The translations under genes were made by a program, and so were the position numbers. The notes under the pieces were generated by a model. The model saw nothing but the letters and a program-made list of their open reading frames with translations. It had not been told where the DNA came from and searched no databases. 64,000 bases of DNA from Polaribacter sp. WD7 (lineage in GTDB: Bacteria > Bacteroidota > Bacteroidia > Flavobacteriales > Flavobacteriaceae), in NCBI RefSeq assembly GCF_003335085.1, contig NZ_QPEJ01000018.1, positions 682,001 through 746,000 of the forward strand. The letters are read 5' to 3'. Positions 24,067 through 34,035 of this stretch are shown here, one piece after another (position 1 is the stretch's first letter; every line of letters begins with the position of its first letter).

Positions 24067-26370
24067 TTAGTACATTAATTTAAGTTTTAAGTTCTCTTCA
24101 GTTTTTATTCTGCCAGAATTGATAATTGTATTATTAGAAGCCTTGTTGTTTTTTGCTCCCCATAATAAAGAAACTAATTTTATCTTGTTGTTCTTAAATG
24201 TATTGTTACTAAGATTTACGTTTATAATTCCTCTATGATTCAATAAGATATTATTCTTTTCTTTTGAACCCGAGTTGGTAAAAGTTGAGTTGGTAATTGA
24301 TAAATTTCCACCAATTGTAGATTCGTCATAACCACCTCTGTAATAATTAATTACATTTTTTTGAATGGTATTAAATACACAATTATTAATAGTTAAATAT
24401 TCTGTATTATAATCTCCTTTATCGTTTGTTTCTTCAGACAATTCCAATCCATTTTCACAATTAAAAATGGATGTGTTTTTAAAGGTAATTCGTTCAGCAA
24501 AAGATTCTTTATACACCTTTAAAACATAGTTAAAGTCGCTGATTTCGCATTTTGAAACAGATAAGCCAAAATGATGCGACATGTTTTTTTGCAAACTCGC
24601 AAAAAGATAGTTGGTATGATCTCCTTTTAAACTCAACTTTTCAACCGTTAATTTCCCTTTAGGTTGTAAAGAAAATAAAGGTGTTTCTTTTTTACCATTA
24701 TATTTTAGAGTTGCTTTTCCATTTCCAGTAATAGTAATTGTTTTATTGATGATAATGGATTTATCAATTTGAGAGTTGGTAAAATTTAAATTAATGATAT
24801 CTCCATTTTCTGCAGTATCAATTTTTGCTTGAATATCTTCAGCTGCAGTAACAATATGTGTTACTGGTTCTCTAGGTTCAACTTCGTTGGAAAACCAAGA
24901 TGTACCATATTTTGTTTTATCTAAAATGTTAGGATTTTGAATTTCTGTAGAAACTGTTGCGCCAATACTCGTATTATTTTTTCTTGAATTTCCAAATAAG
25001 TCTTTTTCAATGGAATTAAAATCGAAACCTTCGTAAGGATAGATTTCATTAAAAGCTCCATATGGGATAAAAAGATAATCAGATACTTTCTTCAATTCTA
25101 AAGATTCTTTGAGAATCCCTTTATCAAAATCGTTAAAAGCAATGCCATTATTATTAACTACATTACTTGCAAAAGTTACACCATCTGCCTTGTCGTGTTC
25201 TACAACAATGTCTCTATAGCCTTTTTTATTGTAAATAACATTATTGGCAATTGTAGCTCGAATTGGTCTTGCAGAACGAATTTCTGATTTTGGTAAAACT
25301 TCTTTTTGAGCCAAATTCTGCCCCACACCAAATTGCCAAGGCGATTTACAGTTTACATATGTGTTGTAAGCAACAACAAGGTCTGTAACTTGGTTATATC
25401 TGTTTAGTGGCGATTTCGGAATTCCGTTCATAACCGCTAACGGACTTCTAAAATGCTCTCCTATTAAGTTGTAGAAATAATTATTTACAACCCAATGTCC
25501 TGTGTTAATAATTCTAATTCCTCCAATATTTTCGTTTACGCCATCTCCAATAAAATAATTGCTATCAATAGTTGCATAATTACCATGTCTGGTAACCAAA
25601 GAACCTTCGCTCATGTAAAAAACATTATTTTTAAAGGTATTAAAGTTGGTTTTACTAGATATGACTTCTACTTCACCATTACATTTTTCAAATAAATTAT
25701 TTGCCACTGTTGTATAACTTGGAGACATAGACGTGTAACTGTTTCCTAATTGAATCGTTTCTCCACTTGGGCCACCTTTTACAGGTCTTGGTCCAAAATG
25801 ATTGTTTATAATTTGATGATAATTATTTATGCTTTCAATTCCCTCAATACTTACTCTAACTGTTGGGCCTTTGTTGGTTTTTCCTGCAAGGTAAGAATTG
25901 CTTAGTTCGTTATTTCTACCCCAAAATTGTACCCATAAATCAGAATTATCTCGTTTTGGTTTGTTAAAATCTAAGATAACGCAGTTAGTCAATTTGCAAT
26001 TATTTGCAATTTTTTTATCAATTCTAAAGTCAACAACGGCATTAGAAGGGGAGTACCCATTTTGAAACAATAAGTCTTTTACAACTAAATACTCACCACC
26101 AAATTTTAAATATGATTTACCTTCTAAACTCACTTTTCCAGCTGTTTCTGCAACAATGGTAATTGGATTTTCTTTAGTTCCTTTTCCTCTAAATTGAATT
26201 GCCACATCTTTCCATATACCATTTTTTAAGATGATATAATCTCCGGGTTTTGCGTTTTCAATGGCTGTATAAAGATCTTTTTTAGAATTGACTAATATTT
26301 TGTTTTGAAGTACCTCTTTACAAGAGACAGTCAAATAAAGTAACAGTACTAAAAAAAGATATTTTTTCAT
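24067..26370 (-). CDS. Alginate lyase PL6 (two parallel beta-helix domains), lipoprotein
   Basis: A 767-residue exported lipoprotein (signal peptide ending LTVSC). The N-terminal part is a PL6 parallel beta-helix: KPGDYIILKNGIWKD, then NGEVEVISSKTNFNTFKNN with the likely catalytic Lys240, and SLVTRHGN with Arg261. The 21-residue spacing of these residues fits the PL6 catalytic pair. A second beta-helix follows from about residue 510 (VTAAEDIQAKIDTAENGDIINL), as in the large two-domain PL6 enzymes. PL6 lyases cut alginate by beta-elimination, often at guluronate or mixed sites. It is first in the operon PL6-PL17-kdgF and has two operators overlapping its promoter. Confidence 0.9.
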   Translation of the reverse strand: MKKYLFLVLLLYLTVSCKEVLQNKILVNSKKDLYTAIENAKPGDYIILKNGIWKDVAIQFRGKGTKENPITIVAETAGKVSLEGKSYLKFGGEYLVVKDLLFQNGYSPSNAVVDFRIDKKIANNCKLTNCVILDFNKPKRDNSDLWVQFWGRNNELSNSYLAGKTNKGPTVRVSIEGIESINNYHQIINNHFGPRPVKGGPSGETIQLGNSYTSMSPSYTTVANNLFEKCNGEVEVISSKTNFNTFKNNVFYMSEGSLVTRHGNYATIDSNYFIGDGVNENIGGIRIINTGHWVVNNYFYNLIGEHFRSPLAVMNGIPKSPLNRYNQVTDLVVAYNTYVNCKSPWQFGVGQNLAQKEVLPKSEIRSARPIRATIANNVIYNKKGYRDIVVEHDKADGVTFASNVVNNNGIAFNDFDKGILKESLELKKVSDYLFIPYGAFNEIYPYEGFDFNSIEKDLFGNSRKNNTSIGATVSTEIQNPNILDKTKYGTSWFSNEVEPREPVTHIVTAAEDIQAKIDTAENGDIINLNFTNSQIDKSIIINKTITITGNGKATLKYNGKKETPLFSLQPKGKLTVEKLSLKGDHTNYLFASLQKNMSHHFGLSVSKCEISDFNYVLKVYKESFAERITFKNTSIFNCENGLELSEETNDKGDYNTEYLTINNCVFNTIQKNVINYYRGGYDESTIGGNLSITNSTFTNSGSKEKNNILLNHRGIINVNLSNNTFKNNKIKLVSLLWGAKNNKASNNTIINSGRIKTEENLKLKLMY

Positions 26371-26390
26371 GAAAGTAGTGTTTTTTAAAA

Positions 26391-26415
26391 TTGGTTAACC
26401 AGATTGGTTATCCAA
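26391..26415. promoter_or_regulatory. Two tandem operators of the PL6-PL17-kdgF operon
   Basis: TTGGTTAACCAG at 26391-26402 and TTGGTTATCCAA at 26404-26415, again with a 13-base period and one or more mismatches to TTGGTnnACCAA. The second overlaps the -7 box by three bases. Confidence 0.75.
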
Positions 26416-26444
26416 ATATATGTTAAAAATTTTATTTAGAACAA
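26413..26444 (-). promoter_or_regulatory. Promoter of the PL6 operon
   Basis: Minus strand: TTG at 26442-26444, a 21-base spacer, then TATATTTG at 26413-26420, 43 bases upstream of the PL6 start codon. Confidence 0.7.
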
Positions 26445-26565
26445 AAAAAGATTTTATATTTTGTGAAAAATATTCTAAATATTATGAGAAATCATATTAT
26501 TGTGTGCGTAAAATTATCAGAATAACAAAAAAGTATTTTTAAAAATTTAATTACACTTAATAGTA

Positions 26566-29500
26566 ATGACTAAAAAATTTCTCTTTTTTGCTACCTTTTT
26601 TTTATGTTGTGCTATCTTAAATTTTGCTCAGCAAAATAATATACATTTTAAACATATTTCTACAACCGAGGGTTTGTCTCAAAGTTCTGCAATTGCAATC
26701 TGCCAGGATAATTTAGGGCAAATGTGGATTGGTACCAGAGATGGTTTAAATAAATATGATGGCAATACATTTACGGTCTATAGAAATAGTTTCTTAGCAA
26801 ACTCTATTAGTAATAATGATATTCTATCTATTATTCAAGATAGAGATGGAGATATTTGGATAGGCACCTATAATGGACTAAACAGATATAGTCCACAAAA
26901 AAATGAGTTTACTACCTTTTTTAAAAATAAAGAAAAAAACTCACTTTGTAACAATACAATCTTAGCCATTAAAGAATTGTCTAATGGCGAAATATGGATA
27001 GGGACTTCTAACGGGCTTTCAGTTTACAATAAAAGTAAGAATTGTTTTACCAATTTTTTTCATCAAGATAAAAACCTAAATAGTATAGTAAACAATCGTG
27101 TGAATGTTATTTTAGAGACTTCAAAAAAAGAAATTTTTGTTGGTACAGCTAAAGGCTTAAGTAAGGTTATTTCTAGAGAAAATAATAAGATTTTATTTAA
27201 AATCGCACACTCTAAAATACTAAATGTACAAGATGTTATTGAAGAAGAAAACAACCTTCTTTTAGCAACAAAACAGCATGGAGTTTTAGTTTATAATTCA
27301 TCTTTAAAAACAATTAAAGAACATCAAGTTAATGACAAAATTTATAAAAATGTTAGGAGATTACTTTATGACAATAAAAGAAATCTTTGGGTAGGAACTT
27401 ATAATGGACTTTTTATTATAAGACCAAAAAACAAACTGATTACACTTAAAAATAATGTTAACGATACCAAAAGTTTAAGTAAAAACAGTGTAAAATCCCT
27501 ATTTAAAGATAGAAAAGGAAGTATTTGGGTAGGTACTTATTATGGAGGTATTAATTTCTGGGATCAATCCAATAGTAATTTTATAAACTATACAACCAGT
27601 ACTTTTAAAAAAAGGCTGAGTTATAGTGTAGTAAGCTCTGTAGAGAAATATAAAAATCAATATTTGTTTTTTGGAACAGAAGGTAATGGTGTAGATGTTT
27701 TTAATGTTAGAGAGGATATAGTTTTAGGATTAGATAATAATATTAAATTAGACAATAAAAATGTAAAATCTTTACTTGTTGATAATGATTTATTGTGGAT
27801 TGGTAGCTTTAGTTCAGGAATCCGTTTTTACGATATTAAAGAAAAAAAAGAAACAAAAAGCCCCTTTAATAGTGCCTTAAAATCCTATTTAGATGATATA
27901 GGTGTTTATTCTATAAAAAAAGAAAAGAACACGTATTGGTTGGGTACTTTTGGTAAAGGATTGATTCATTATAATAGAGAAACCAATGCCTTTAAAACGT
28001 ATGTTCATGATGCTAACAATTCAAATAGTTTATCTAATGACCTAATTAGAACCATAAAAATAGATAGCAAAAATAATATTTGGGTTGGTACACAAGAAGG
28101 ATTGAATAAAATAACCCCTACAAATACTATTGTCAGATTTTTTTACAATTCAGAAATACAATCTGGAGATGACATTACTTCGGTTTTTGAAGACTCTAAA
28201 CAAACAATTTGGGTAGGAACAAAAGCAAAAGGCTTGTATAAGTTAAAAGGAGATGCTTTTCAAAAAGTAGAGCTAGCTACCAAAAATACTTCAATATCTT
28301 CTATTCATAGTATTTTAGAAGACGATGATTCAACTATTTGGGTTAGTACCAATCAAGGAATAATTAGTTACCACATCATTAAAAATGAAATAGGCATCTA
28401 CAACCAAAAAGAAGGTATTATTAGTAACGAGTTTAATGATAACGCAAGTTTAAAAATAGGTACATCTACAATGTATTTTGGTGGACCTGATGGAATTACA
28501 TCCTTCAATACAAGTGCTATCAAAAAAAACAACTATTCACCCCAAGTTATTTTAACAGATTTTAAAATTAAAAATAAATCAATTAAAATAGATAGTTCTT
28601 CTACTGTCTTAAAAAATACAATTCAGTTTACAGACCGGTTATCACTTACACACGATCAAGGAAACTTTAGCATATCATTTGCTATCCCTAATTTTATAAA
28701 CTCTAAAAATAATACCTATAAATATAGGTTAAGAGGTTTGGAAGAAGATTGGGTTTTTACTTCAGGAAATTCTGCAACATACACCATTCAAAATCCGGGT
28801 AAATATATTTTTGAAATAAAAGGAGCTAATAATAATGAAGTTTGGAATAGCAACGCAACAGAATTAGAAATTAATGTAAGTCCTGCTCCATGGAGAAGTT
28901 GGTGGGCTTTTTTATTGTATGGTATAGCAATTGCAGTGGCTCTTTACTTTTTAATTGATGTACAGAAAAGTAAAACCAAGTTAAAATTAGAACTTGGTTT
29001 AGAACAATTAGAAAACGAAAAAATAGAGGAAACCAACAAGGCAAAACTAGAGTTTTTTACAAACATATCTCATGAATTTAGAACACCTTTAACTTTAATA
29101 TTAGGGCCATTAAAACAGGTTTTGAGCGATTTTAAAGGTTCTAGTACTTTATACAAAAAATTATTAGTTGTAGAAAACAATGCAAATCATCTATTACTTT
29201 TAATTAATAGGTTAATGGATTTTAGAAAATTTGAAAATGATTTGTTCAAGATAGAAGCTGCAGAAGGAAACATTGTAAAGTTTTTAAGAGAAATATATTT
29301 ATCATTTAGTGAACATGCAAAATCTGGAGATTTTGAGTATACATTTAATACTAGTGATGATGTTATATTGGTATATTATGATAGATACAAATTAGAACGC
29401 GTTTTTTATAACCTAATCTCTAACGCTTTTCGATACACTCCAAAAGGAGGTAAAATTTATTTTACAGTTAAAAAAATAGATAACCTTATCTCAATTGCTG

Positions 29501-30618
29501 TAGAAGATTCTGGTGTTGGTATTTCTGAAGAAAATAAAGATAAAATATTTGATCGTTTTTTTGAAGTTGCTATAAACAATGAACCAGGAAACACCTATAC
29601 TAAAGGTACAGGAATAGGACTTTCTATAGCAAAAAACATTGTAAAACTTCATAAAGGAAGTATCAATGTAAAAGATAATACTAATGGAAAAGGAACAATA
29701 TTTACAGTAGAATTACCATTAGGTAAAAATCATTTGTTAGAAGAAGAAATTAGTAAAGATTTTAAATTTAGTGATGATGTATCTCAATATATAAACCAAT
29801 TGAAAGAGCCTGTTTTAATTTTAGAAGACAATCTTTCTGACGCAATTGTTAAACCAGAACAAGAAACTATTTTAATAGTAGAAGACAATAAACCTTTGCG
29901 CAAGTTTATGAAGCAATTACTGATAAATGATTATAACATACTTGAAGCAGAAAATGGGGAAATTGCTTTAAAAAAAGCAATGAAACACACTCCTAATCTT
30001 ATAGTAAGTGATGTTATTATGCCAGTAATGGTTGGTACAGAGTTATGTGCAGCAATAAAAAAGAATATTAAAACCAGTCATATACCTATTATATTATTAA
30101 CCTCAAGAACTTCGTTAATTTATAAGTTAGATGGTTTAGAAAGTGGTGCAGATGATTATATTAGCAAACCTTTTGATATTAATGAGTTCAAGCTAAGAAT
30201 TCGTAATATTTTAGAAACTCAACAAAGTCTTCGAGATAAATTTAATGGAGATTTAAAGCCTACTTCTGGTGATGTAGTATCATCTATGGATGAAAAATTA
30301 TTTAAAAAAGCACTTCAAGTTGTAAATGAAAATATAGCAAATGAAGATTTTGATATTCCATTCTTTTGTTCAGAATTGGGTGTAAGTAGAACAATGCTTT
30401 TTGTAAAAGTTAAAGCATGGACAAATTACACTCCTAACGATTTCATTTTACATTTAAGAATGAAACGGGCTGCAGAACTTTTAGAAAAGGGACAACTAAA
30501 CATCTCTCAAATTAGTTATAAAGTAGGTTACAAAAACCCTAAGTATTTCAGTAAATCTTTCCAAAAAAAATATGGAGAAACCCCATCTCAGTATCAAAAA
30601 AAGTTTTCTGAGTATTAA
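26566..30618 (+). CDS. Hybrid two-component system sensor-regulator (HTCS)
   Basis: A 1350-residue one-protein signalling system typical of Bacteroidota polysaccharide loci. After a signal peptide (to about residue 21) come many beta-propeller repeats of the form MWIGTRDGLNKYD, then a Y_Y_Y domain (YKYRLRGLEEDW). One membrane helix follows (about 778-800). A histidine kinase has His836 in SHEFRTPLT, the N box NAFRYTP and the G boxes DSGVGI and GTGIGLSIA. A receiver domain has Asp1149 in VSDVIMP and a later Lys in SKPFD. A C-terminal AraC-type HTH ends the protein. The periplasmic propeller senses an oligosaccharide; the HTH activates a nearby operon, here probably susC-susD-GH88-GH2. It is divergent from PL6. 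The ligand is unknown. Confidence 0.94.
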   Translation: MTKKFLFFATFFLCCAILNFAQQNNIHFKHISTTEGLSQSSAIAICQDNLGQMWIGTRDGLNKYDGNTFTVYRNSFLANSISNNDILSIIQDRDGDIWIGTYNGLNRYSPQKNEFTTFFKNKEKNSLCNNTILAIKELSNGEIWIGTSNGLSVYNKSKNCFTNFFHQDKNLNSIVNNRVNVILETSKKEIFVGTAKGLSKVISRENNKILFKIAHSKILNVQDVIEEENNLLLATKQHGVLVYNSSLKTIKEHQVNDKIYKNVRRLLYDNKRNLWVGTYNGLFIIRPKNKLITLKNNVNDTKSLSKNSVKSLFKDRKGSIWVGTYYGGINFWDQSNSNFINYTTSTFKKRLSYSVVSSVEKYKNQYLFFGTEGNGVDVFNVREDIVLGLDNNIKLDNKNVKSLLVDNDLLWIGSFSSGIRFYDIKEKKETKSPFNSALKSYLDDIGVYSIKKEKNTYWLGTFGKGLIHYNRETNAFKTYVHDANNSNSLSNDLIRTIKIDSKNNIWVGTQEGLNKITPTNTIVRFFYNSEIQSGDDITSVFEDSKQTIWVGTKAKGLYKLKGDAFQKVELATKNTSISSIHSILEDDDSTIWVSTNQGIISYHIIKNEIGIYNQKEGIISNEFNDNASLKIGTSTMYFGGPDGITSFNTSAIKKNNYSPQVILTDFKIKNKSIKIDSSSTVLKNTIQFTDRLSLTHDQGNFSISFAIPNFINSKNNTYKYRLRGLEEDWVFTSGNSATYTIQNPGKYIFEIKGANNNEVWNSNATELEINVSPAPWRSWWAFLLYGIAIAVALYFLIDVQKSKTKLKLELGLEQLENEKIEETNKAKLEFFTNISHEFRTPLTLILGPLKQVLSDFKGSSTLYKKLLVVENNANHLLLLINRLMDFRKFENDLFKIEAAEGNIVKFLREIYLSFSEHAKSGDFEYTFNTSDDVILVYYDRYKLERVFYNLISNAFRYTPKGGKIYFTVKKIDNLISIAVEDSGVGISEENKDKIFDRFFEVAINNEPGNTYTKGTGIGLSIAKNIVKLHKGSINVKDNTNGKGTIFTVELPLGKNHLLEEEISKDFKFSDDVSQYINQLKEPVLILEDNLSDAIVKPEQETILIVEDNKPLRKFMKQLLINDYNILEAENGEIALKKAMKHTPNLIVSDVIMPVMVGTELCAAIKKNIKTSHIPIILLTSRTSLIYKLDGLESGADDYISKPFDINEFKLRIRNILETQQSLRDKFNGDLKPTSGDVVSSMDEKLFKKALQVVNENIANEDFDIPFFCSELGVSRTMLFVKVKAWTNYTPNDFILHLRMKRAAELLEKGQLNISQISYKVGYKNPKYFSKSFQKKYGETPSQYQKKFSEY

Positions 30619-30657
30619 TTTTTGAAATAAAAAAGCTTTATTTAAGTCAATGTAAAT

Positions 30658-30690
30658 AGGGGTTTGTATGATTTTACCCCTTTTTTAGGA
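30658..30690 (+). terminator. Terminator of the HTCS gene
   Basis: Stem AGGGGT / ACCCCT around a 12-base loop, followed by TTTTTT. It begins 40 bases past the stop codon. Confidence 0.75.
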
Positions 30691-30724
30691 CTTTTATTTT
30701 TATGTTTTCGGTTAGTTTTATCAC

Positions 30725-30814
30725 ATGAAAAGATCCACTAAAGAAACGCTAACCGAAATATTGCTTATTGCAATTATTATCATTTCTTTTTTGACTATTA
30801 TCTATTTCTATTAA
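30725..30814 (+). CDS. Possible 29-residue single-membrane-span peptide
   Basis: A short ORF that reads MKRSTKETLTE and then a run of about 16 hydrophobic residues (ILLIAIIIISFLTIIYF) before the stop. This is the pattern of a small inner-membrane peptide with a positive N-terminus. No ribosome site is visible. A 10-base inverted repeat (TTTCGGTTAG at 30706-30715, CTAACCGAAA at 30749-30758) flanks the start codon and would place it in a hairpin loop. It lies between the HTCS terminator and the susC promoter. It may be a chance ORF in a structured RNA; I do not recognise a family. Confidence 0.3.
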   Translation: MKRSTKETLTEILLIAIIIISFLTIIYFY

Positions 30815-30898
30815 TCATTCCAATATATAATTAGTTACAATGAGATGTATTTATCAAATCTTAAATCTATACAGAATTAACTTTTTTTTTAGAAAAGA

Positions 30899-30928
30899 TT
30901 GCCATTGTAATAAAAAATTATATATTTG
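30899..30928 (+). promoter_or_regulatory. Promoter of the susC-susD-GH88-GH2 operon
   Basis: TTG at 30899-30901, a spacer of exactly 19 bases, then TATATTTG at 30921-30928, 70 bases upstream of the susC start codon. Confidence 0.85.
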
Positions 30929-30963
30929 GTGAACCAAACTGGTAAACCAATTTGGTTCACCAA
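30926..30963. promoter_or_regulatory. Three tandem operators at the susC promoter
   Basis: TTGGTGAACCAA (30926-30937), CTGGTAAACCAA (30939-30950) and TTGGTTCACCAA (30952-30963), each 13 bases apart. The first shares TTG with the -7 box and the others cover the start of transcription. It is the same motif as at gntR, MFS and PL6. Confidence 0.82.
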
Positions 30964-30998
30964 ATTAAATCACACAATAATTCAAATTAGTAAAAATT

Positions 30999-33900
30999 AT
31001 GAAGTTAAAATCAAATTTAAGTTTACTTACTTTTTTGTTGTTTAGTGTTGCAATACTTGCGCAGACTAAAATAACAGGTAAGGTAACAGATCAAGCAACA
31101 GGAGATCCTTTGCCTCAAGTAACCATTCAAGAGAAAGGAACTTCTAATGGAACAACAACAGATTTTGATGGTAATTACAGTGTTACCGTAAAGAGTGCAT
31201 CCAGTGTATTAATCTTTAATTATCTAGGTTATAAACAACAAGAAGTAAATGTTGCAGGTAAAAGTACTATAAATATAGCACTAGTAGAAGATGCAAGTAC
31301 TTTAGAAGAAGTAGTTGTTGTAGGTTATGGAACTCGAAAAAAGAGTGATGTAACAGGAGCTGTTTCATCAGTTAAATCAGAAGAATTGAATGCCTTTCCT
31401 GTATTAGATGCGGCGCAAGCATTACAAGGTCGTGCAGCTGGTGTTGTTGTACAATCTAATAACGGTGGTCAACCAGGGGCGCCAATTAATATTCAAATTA
31501 GAGGAAATACTTCAATTGGTGCTACTAGTTCTCCTTTAATTGTTGTAGATGGTTTTGTAGGTGCTACTTTTCCTCAGCCCAATGATATAGCCTCTATGGA
31601 AATTTTAAAAGACGCTTCTGCAACAGCAATATACGGTTCTAGAGGGTCTAATGGAGTGGTATTAGTAACCACAAAAAAAGGTAAAAAAGGTAAAATTGTA
31701 ATGGAATTGAATTCTAATTACTCTGTGCAGAATACCTCTAACGAGTTAGATTTGTTAAATGCAGATCAATTTGCAATTTACCAGCAAGCTATTAATCCTG
31801 CCTATGTTCAAGGATCAGGAAATACAGATTGGCAAGATTTATTATTTAGAGCAGGTAGTACTCAAAATCATCAATTTTCTTTTTCAGGAGGAACAGATAA
31901 GTTAAATTTTTACGCTTCTACAAACTACTTCAAGCAAGATGGTGTAGTTATAAATTCAGCTTTTGAAAGATTTACATTTCTATCAAATATAGATGCGCAA
32001 GTTACAGATAAATTAAAGTTAGGCATGAACTTATTTGGAAGTAGAGGTGCAGAAAATGGAGTTCCAACACAATCTACAGGAGCTACTGCTAATGGTGGTG
32101 GAGATGATGTGGTTTCTGGCTCGTTCAGGTTTGCACCAGATTTAGGTGTTTTAGATGCAAATGGTTTAAATACTGTTAATGGTGTAGGAGATGATATTGA
32201 CAATCCATTTGCTGTAGCAACAGAAGGAGTTAATGAAACTAAGACAGATATTTTTAGAGCTAATCTATATGCAAACTATGATATTTTAGAAAACTTATCA
32301 TTTAAAACTACTTTTGGATTTAGTGCAAATAACGAAACCTTAGGAGTCTTTAGACCCTCAACTCTGATTACTACAGCAGGAGGCAATGTAGGTGGTAGAG
32401 CATTAGTAGGTAATCAAAGAAGAACTAATATAATTAGCGAAAATTACTTAACATATACAACAGATATCAATAAAGGAAAATTAACTTTATTGGCAGGATA
32501 TTCTTATCAAAAAGATATGAGAGAAAGATTTGCTGCTGGCGCACAAGGCTTTTCATCAGACTCTTTTTCTTATCGTAATTTAGGAGGGGGTTCTGTGCAA
32601 CTTATACCTACTTCTTCTTTGGTAGAATCTGAGATTCAATCACAATTTGGAAGAATTAATTATGATTATGATGATAAATATTTATTTACAGCTACAGTTA
32701 GAAGAGACGGTGCATCTAATTTTGCTGCTAATGAGAAAATAGCAATTTTTCCTTCATTTGCTTTAGGTTGGAAAGTTTCTAATGAAGCTTTTTTGAAAAA
32801 CAGTAAAAGTATTTCAAATTTAAAATTAAGAGCAAGTTATGGGGAAACAGGTAACCAAGGTATAGCTCCTTTTCAATCATTAGCTAGCTTTCAAAATATT
32901 TTTGCTGTAACCAATGCACAAACTATAAGTGCGGTAACTCCGTTACAAAGTGCTAACCCTAATTTAAAATGGGAAACTTCTTTACAAACTAATTTTGGTG
33001 TAGACTTAGGCTTATTCAATAACAAAGTATCTCTATCATTAGATTATTATAATATAGATACAGAAGATTTAATTTTAGCAGATAATGGGCAACCTCAATA
33101 TTTTGGATTTTTAAACCCTAGTAGCTTAAGAAACGTAGGAAAAGTGAATAATAAAGGGTTAGAAATTAATCTTAATACAAGAAATATTAGTACAGAAAAT
33201 TTTAGATGGACTACTGATTTTAACTTATCAACAAATAGAAATGAAGTTATTTCTTTATCTGATGAAGAAGGAATTGATTTATTTTTAGATGCATCACCAG
33301 GCTATTTTAATATAGATCGTACTCATATTTTAAGAGAAGGAGAAGTATTAGGTGCTTTTTGGGGATTTGAATACAGAGGTGTATATCAAGGTGGAAGTTT
33401 ACCAGCAGGAACAGCATTATTACCAGGAGGAGAAGCAGGAGATCAATTATTTACAGACCTAGATGGTAGTGGTGATATTTCTACAGATGATCAACAAATT
33501 ATAGGAGACCCAACACCAGACTTTACTTTTGGTATTACAAATAACTTTACGTATAAAAATTTCGATTTAAATATCTTCTTCCAAGGAGCTCAAGGTGGAG
33601 ATGTTATGAATTTAACTGCAGTTCAGTTGTTTAACGGAGATTCTAATGCAACTACAGCTATTTTAAATTCTTGGACACCAACAAATACAAATACAGATAT
33701 TCCTCGCGCAAGATTAAGAGGTAAAGAAATTTCTTCTCGTTTTGTAGAAGATGGTAGTTATATAAGATTAAAAAATATAGCCTTAGGGTATACTTTACCT
33801 AATGATGCTGTAGAAAAATTAGGCTTACAAAATGTAAGATTATCAATAAGCGCACAAAATTTATTTACAATAACCAACTATTCTGGGTTAGACCCTGAAG

Positions 33901-34019
33901 TAAGTTATTTTGGTTCTGGTGGAGGAAATAGCGCTGCAGCTAATACAACCAATGGATTTGATTTTGGAAACTATCCAACATTAAGATCGGTTAACTTTAG
34001 TGTAAACTTAAAATTCTAA
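30999..34019 (+). CDS. SusC/RagA-family TonB-dependent outer-membrane transporter
   Basis: A 1006-residue outer-membrane transporter. A signal peptide ends in LAQ. A carboxypeptidase D-like beta-sandwich follows (ITGKVTDQATGDPLPQVTIQEKGTSNGT...DGNYSV), then the TonB box EEVVVVGYG, a plug with ALQGRAAGVVVQSNNGG and the SusC signature DASATAIYGSRGSNGVVLVTTKKG, and a 22-strand-type barrel ending in a terminal Phe (NFSVNLKF). With its SusD partner it imports oligosaccharides using TonB energy. The susD start is 17 bases downstream. Three GntR-type operators at the promoter tie it to the alginate genes, which suggests alginate or other uronate oligosaccharides as cargo. Substrate is inference. Confidence 0.94.
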   Translation: MKLKSNLSLLTFLLFSVAILAQTKITGKVTDQATGDPLPQVTIQEKGTSNGTTTDFDGNYSVTVKSASSVLIFNYLGYKQQEVNVAGKSTINIALVEDASTLEEVVVVGYGTRKKSDVTGAVSSVKSEELNAFPVLDAAQALQGRAAGVVVQSNNGGQPGAPINIQIRGNTSIGATSSPLIVVDGFVGATFPQPNDIASMEILKDASATAIYGSRGSNGVVLVTTKKGKKGKIVMELNSNYSVQNTSNELDLLNADQFAIYQQAINPAYVQGSGNTDWQDLLFRAGSTQNHQFSFSGGTDKLNFYASTNYFKQDGVVINSAFERFTFLSNIDAQVTDKLKLGMNLFGSRGAENGVPTQSTGATANGGGDDVVSGSFRFAPDLGVLDANGLNTVNGVGDDIDNPFAVATEGVNETKTDIFRANLYANYDILENLSFKTTFGFSANNETLGVFRPSTLITTAGGNVGGRALVGNQRRTNIISENYLTYTTDINKGKLTLLAGYSYQKDMRERFAAGAQGFSSDSFSYRNLGGGSVQLIPTSSLVESEIQSQFGRINYDYDDKYLFTATVRRDGASNFAANEKIAIFPSFALGWKVSNEAFLKNSKSISNLKLRASYGETGNQGIAPFQSLASFQNIFAVTNAQTISAVTPLQSANPNLKWETSLQTNFGVDLGLFNNKVSLSLDYYNIDTEDLILADNGQPQYFGFLNPSSLRNVGKVNNKGLEINLNTRNISTENFRWTTDFNLSTNRNEVISLSDEEGIDLFLDASPGYFNIDRTHILREGEVLGAFWGFEYRGVYQGGSLPAGTALLPGGEAGDQLFTDLDGSGDISTDDQQIIGDPTPDFTFGITNNFTYKNFDLNIFFQGAQGGDVMNLTAVQLFNGDSNATTAILNSWTPTNTNTDIPRARLRGKEISSRFVEDGSYIRLKNIALGYTLPNDAVEKLGLQNVRLSISAQNLFTITNYSGLDPEVSYFGSGGGNSAAANTTNGFDFGNYPTLRSVNFSVNLKF

Positions 34020-34035
34020 ATAAAAAATTATAAAG

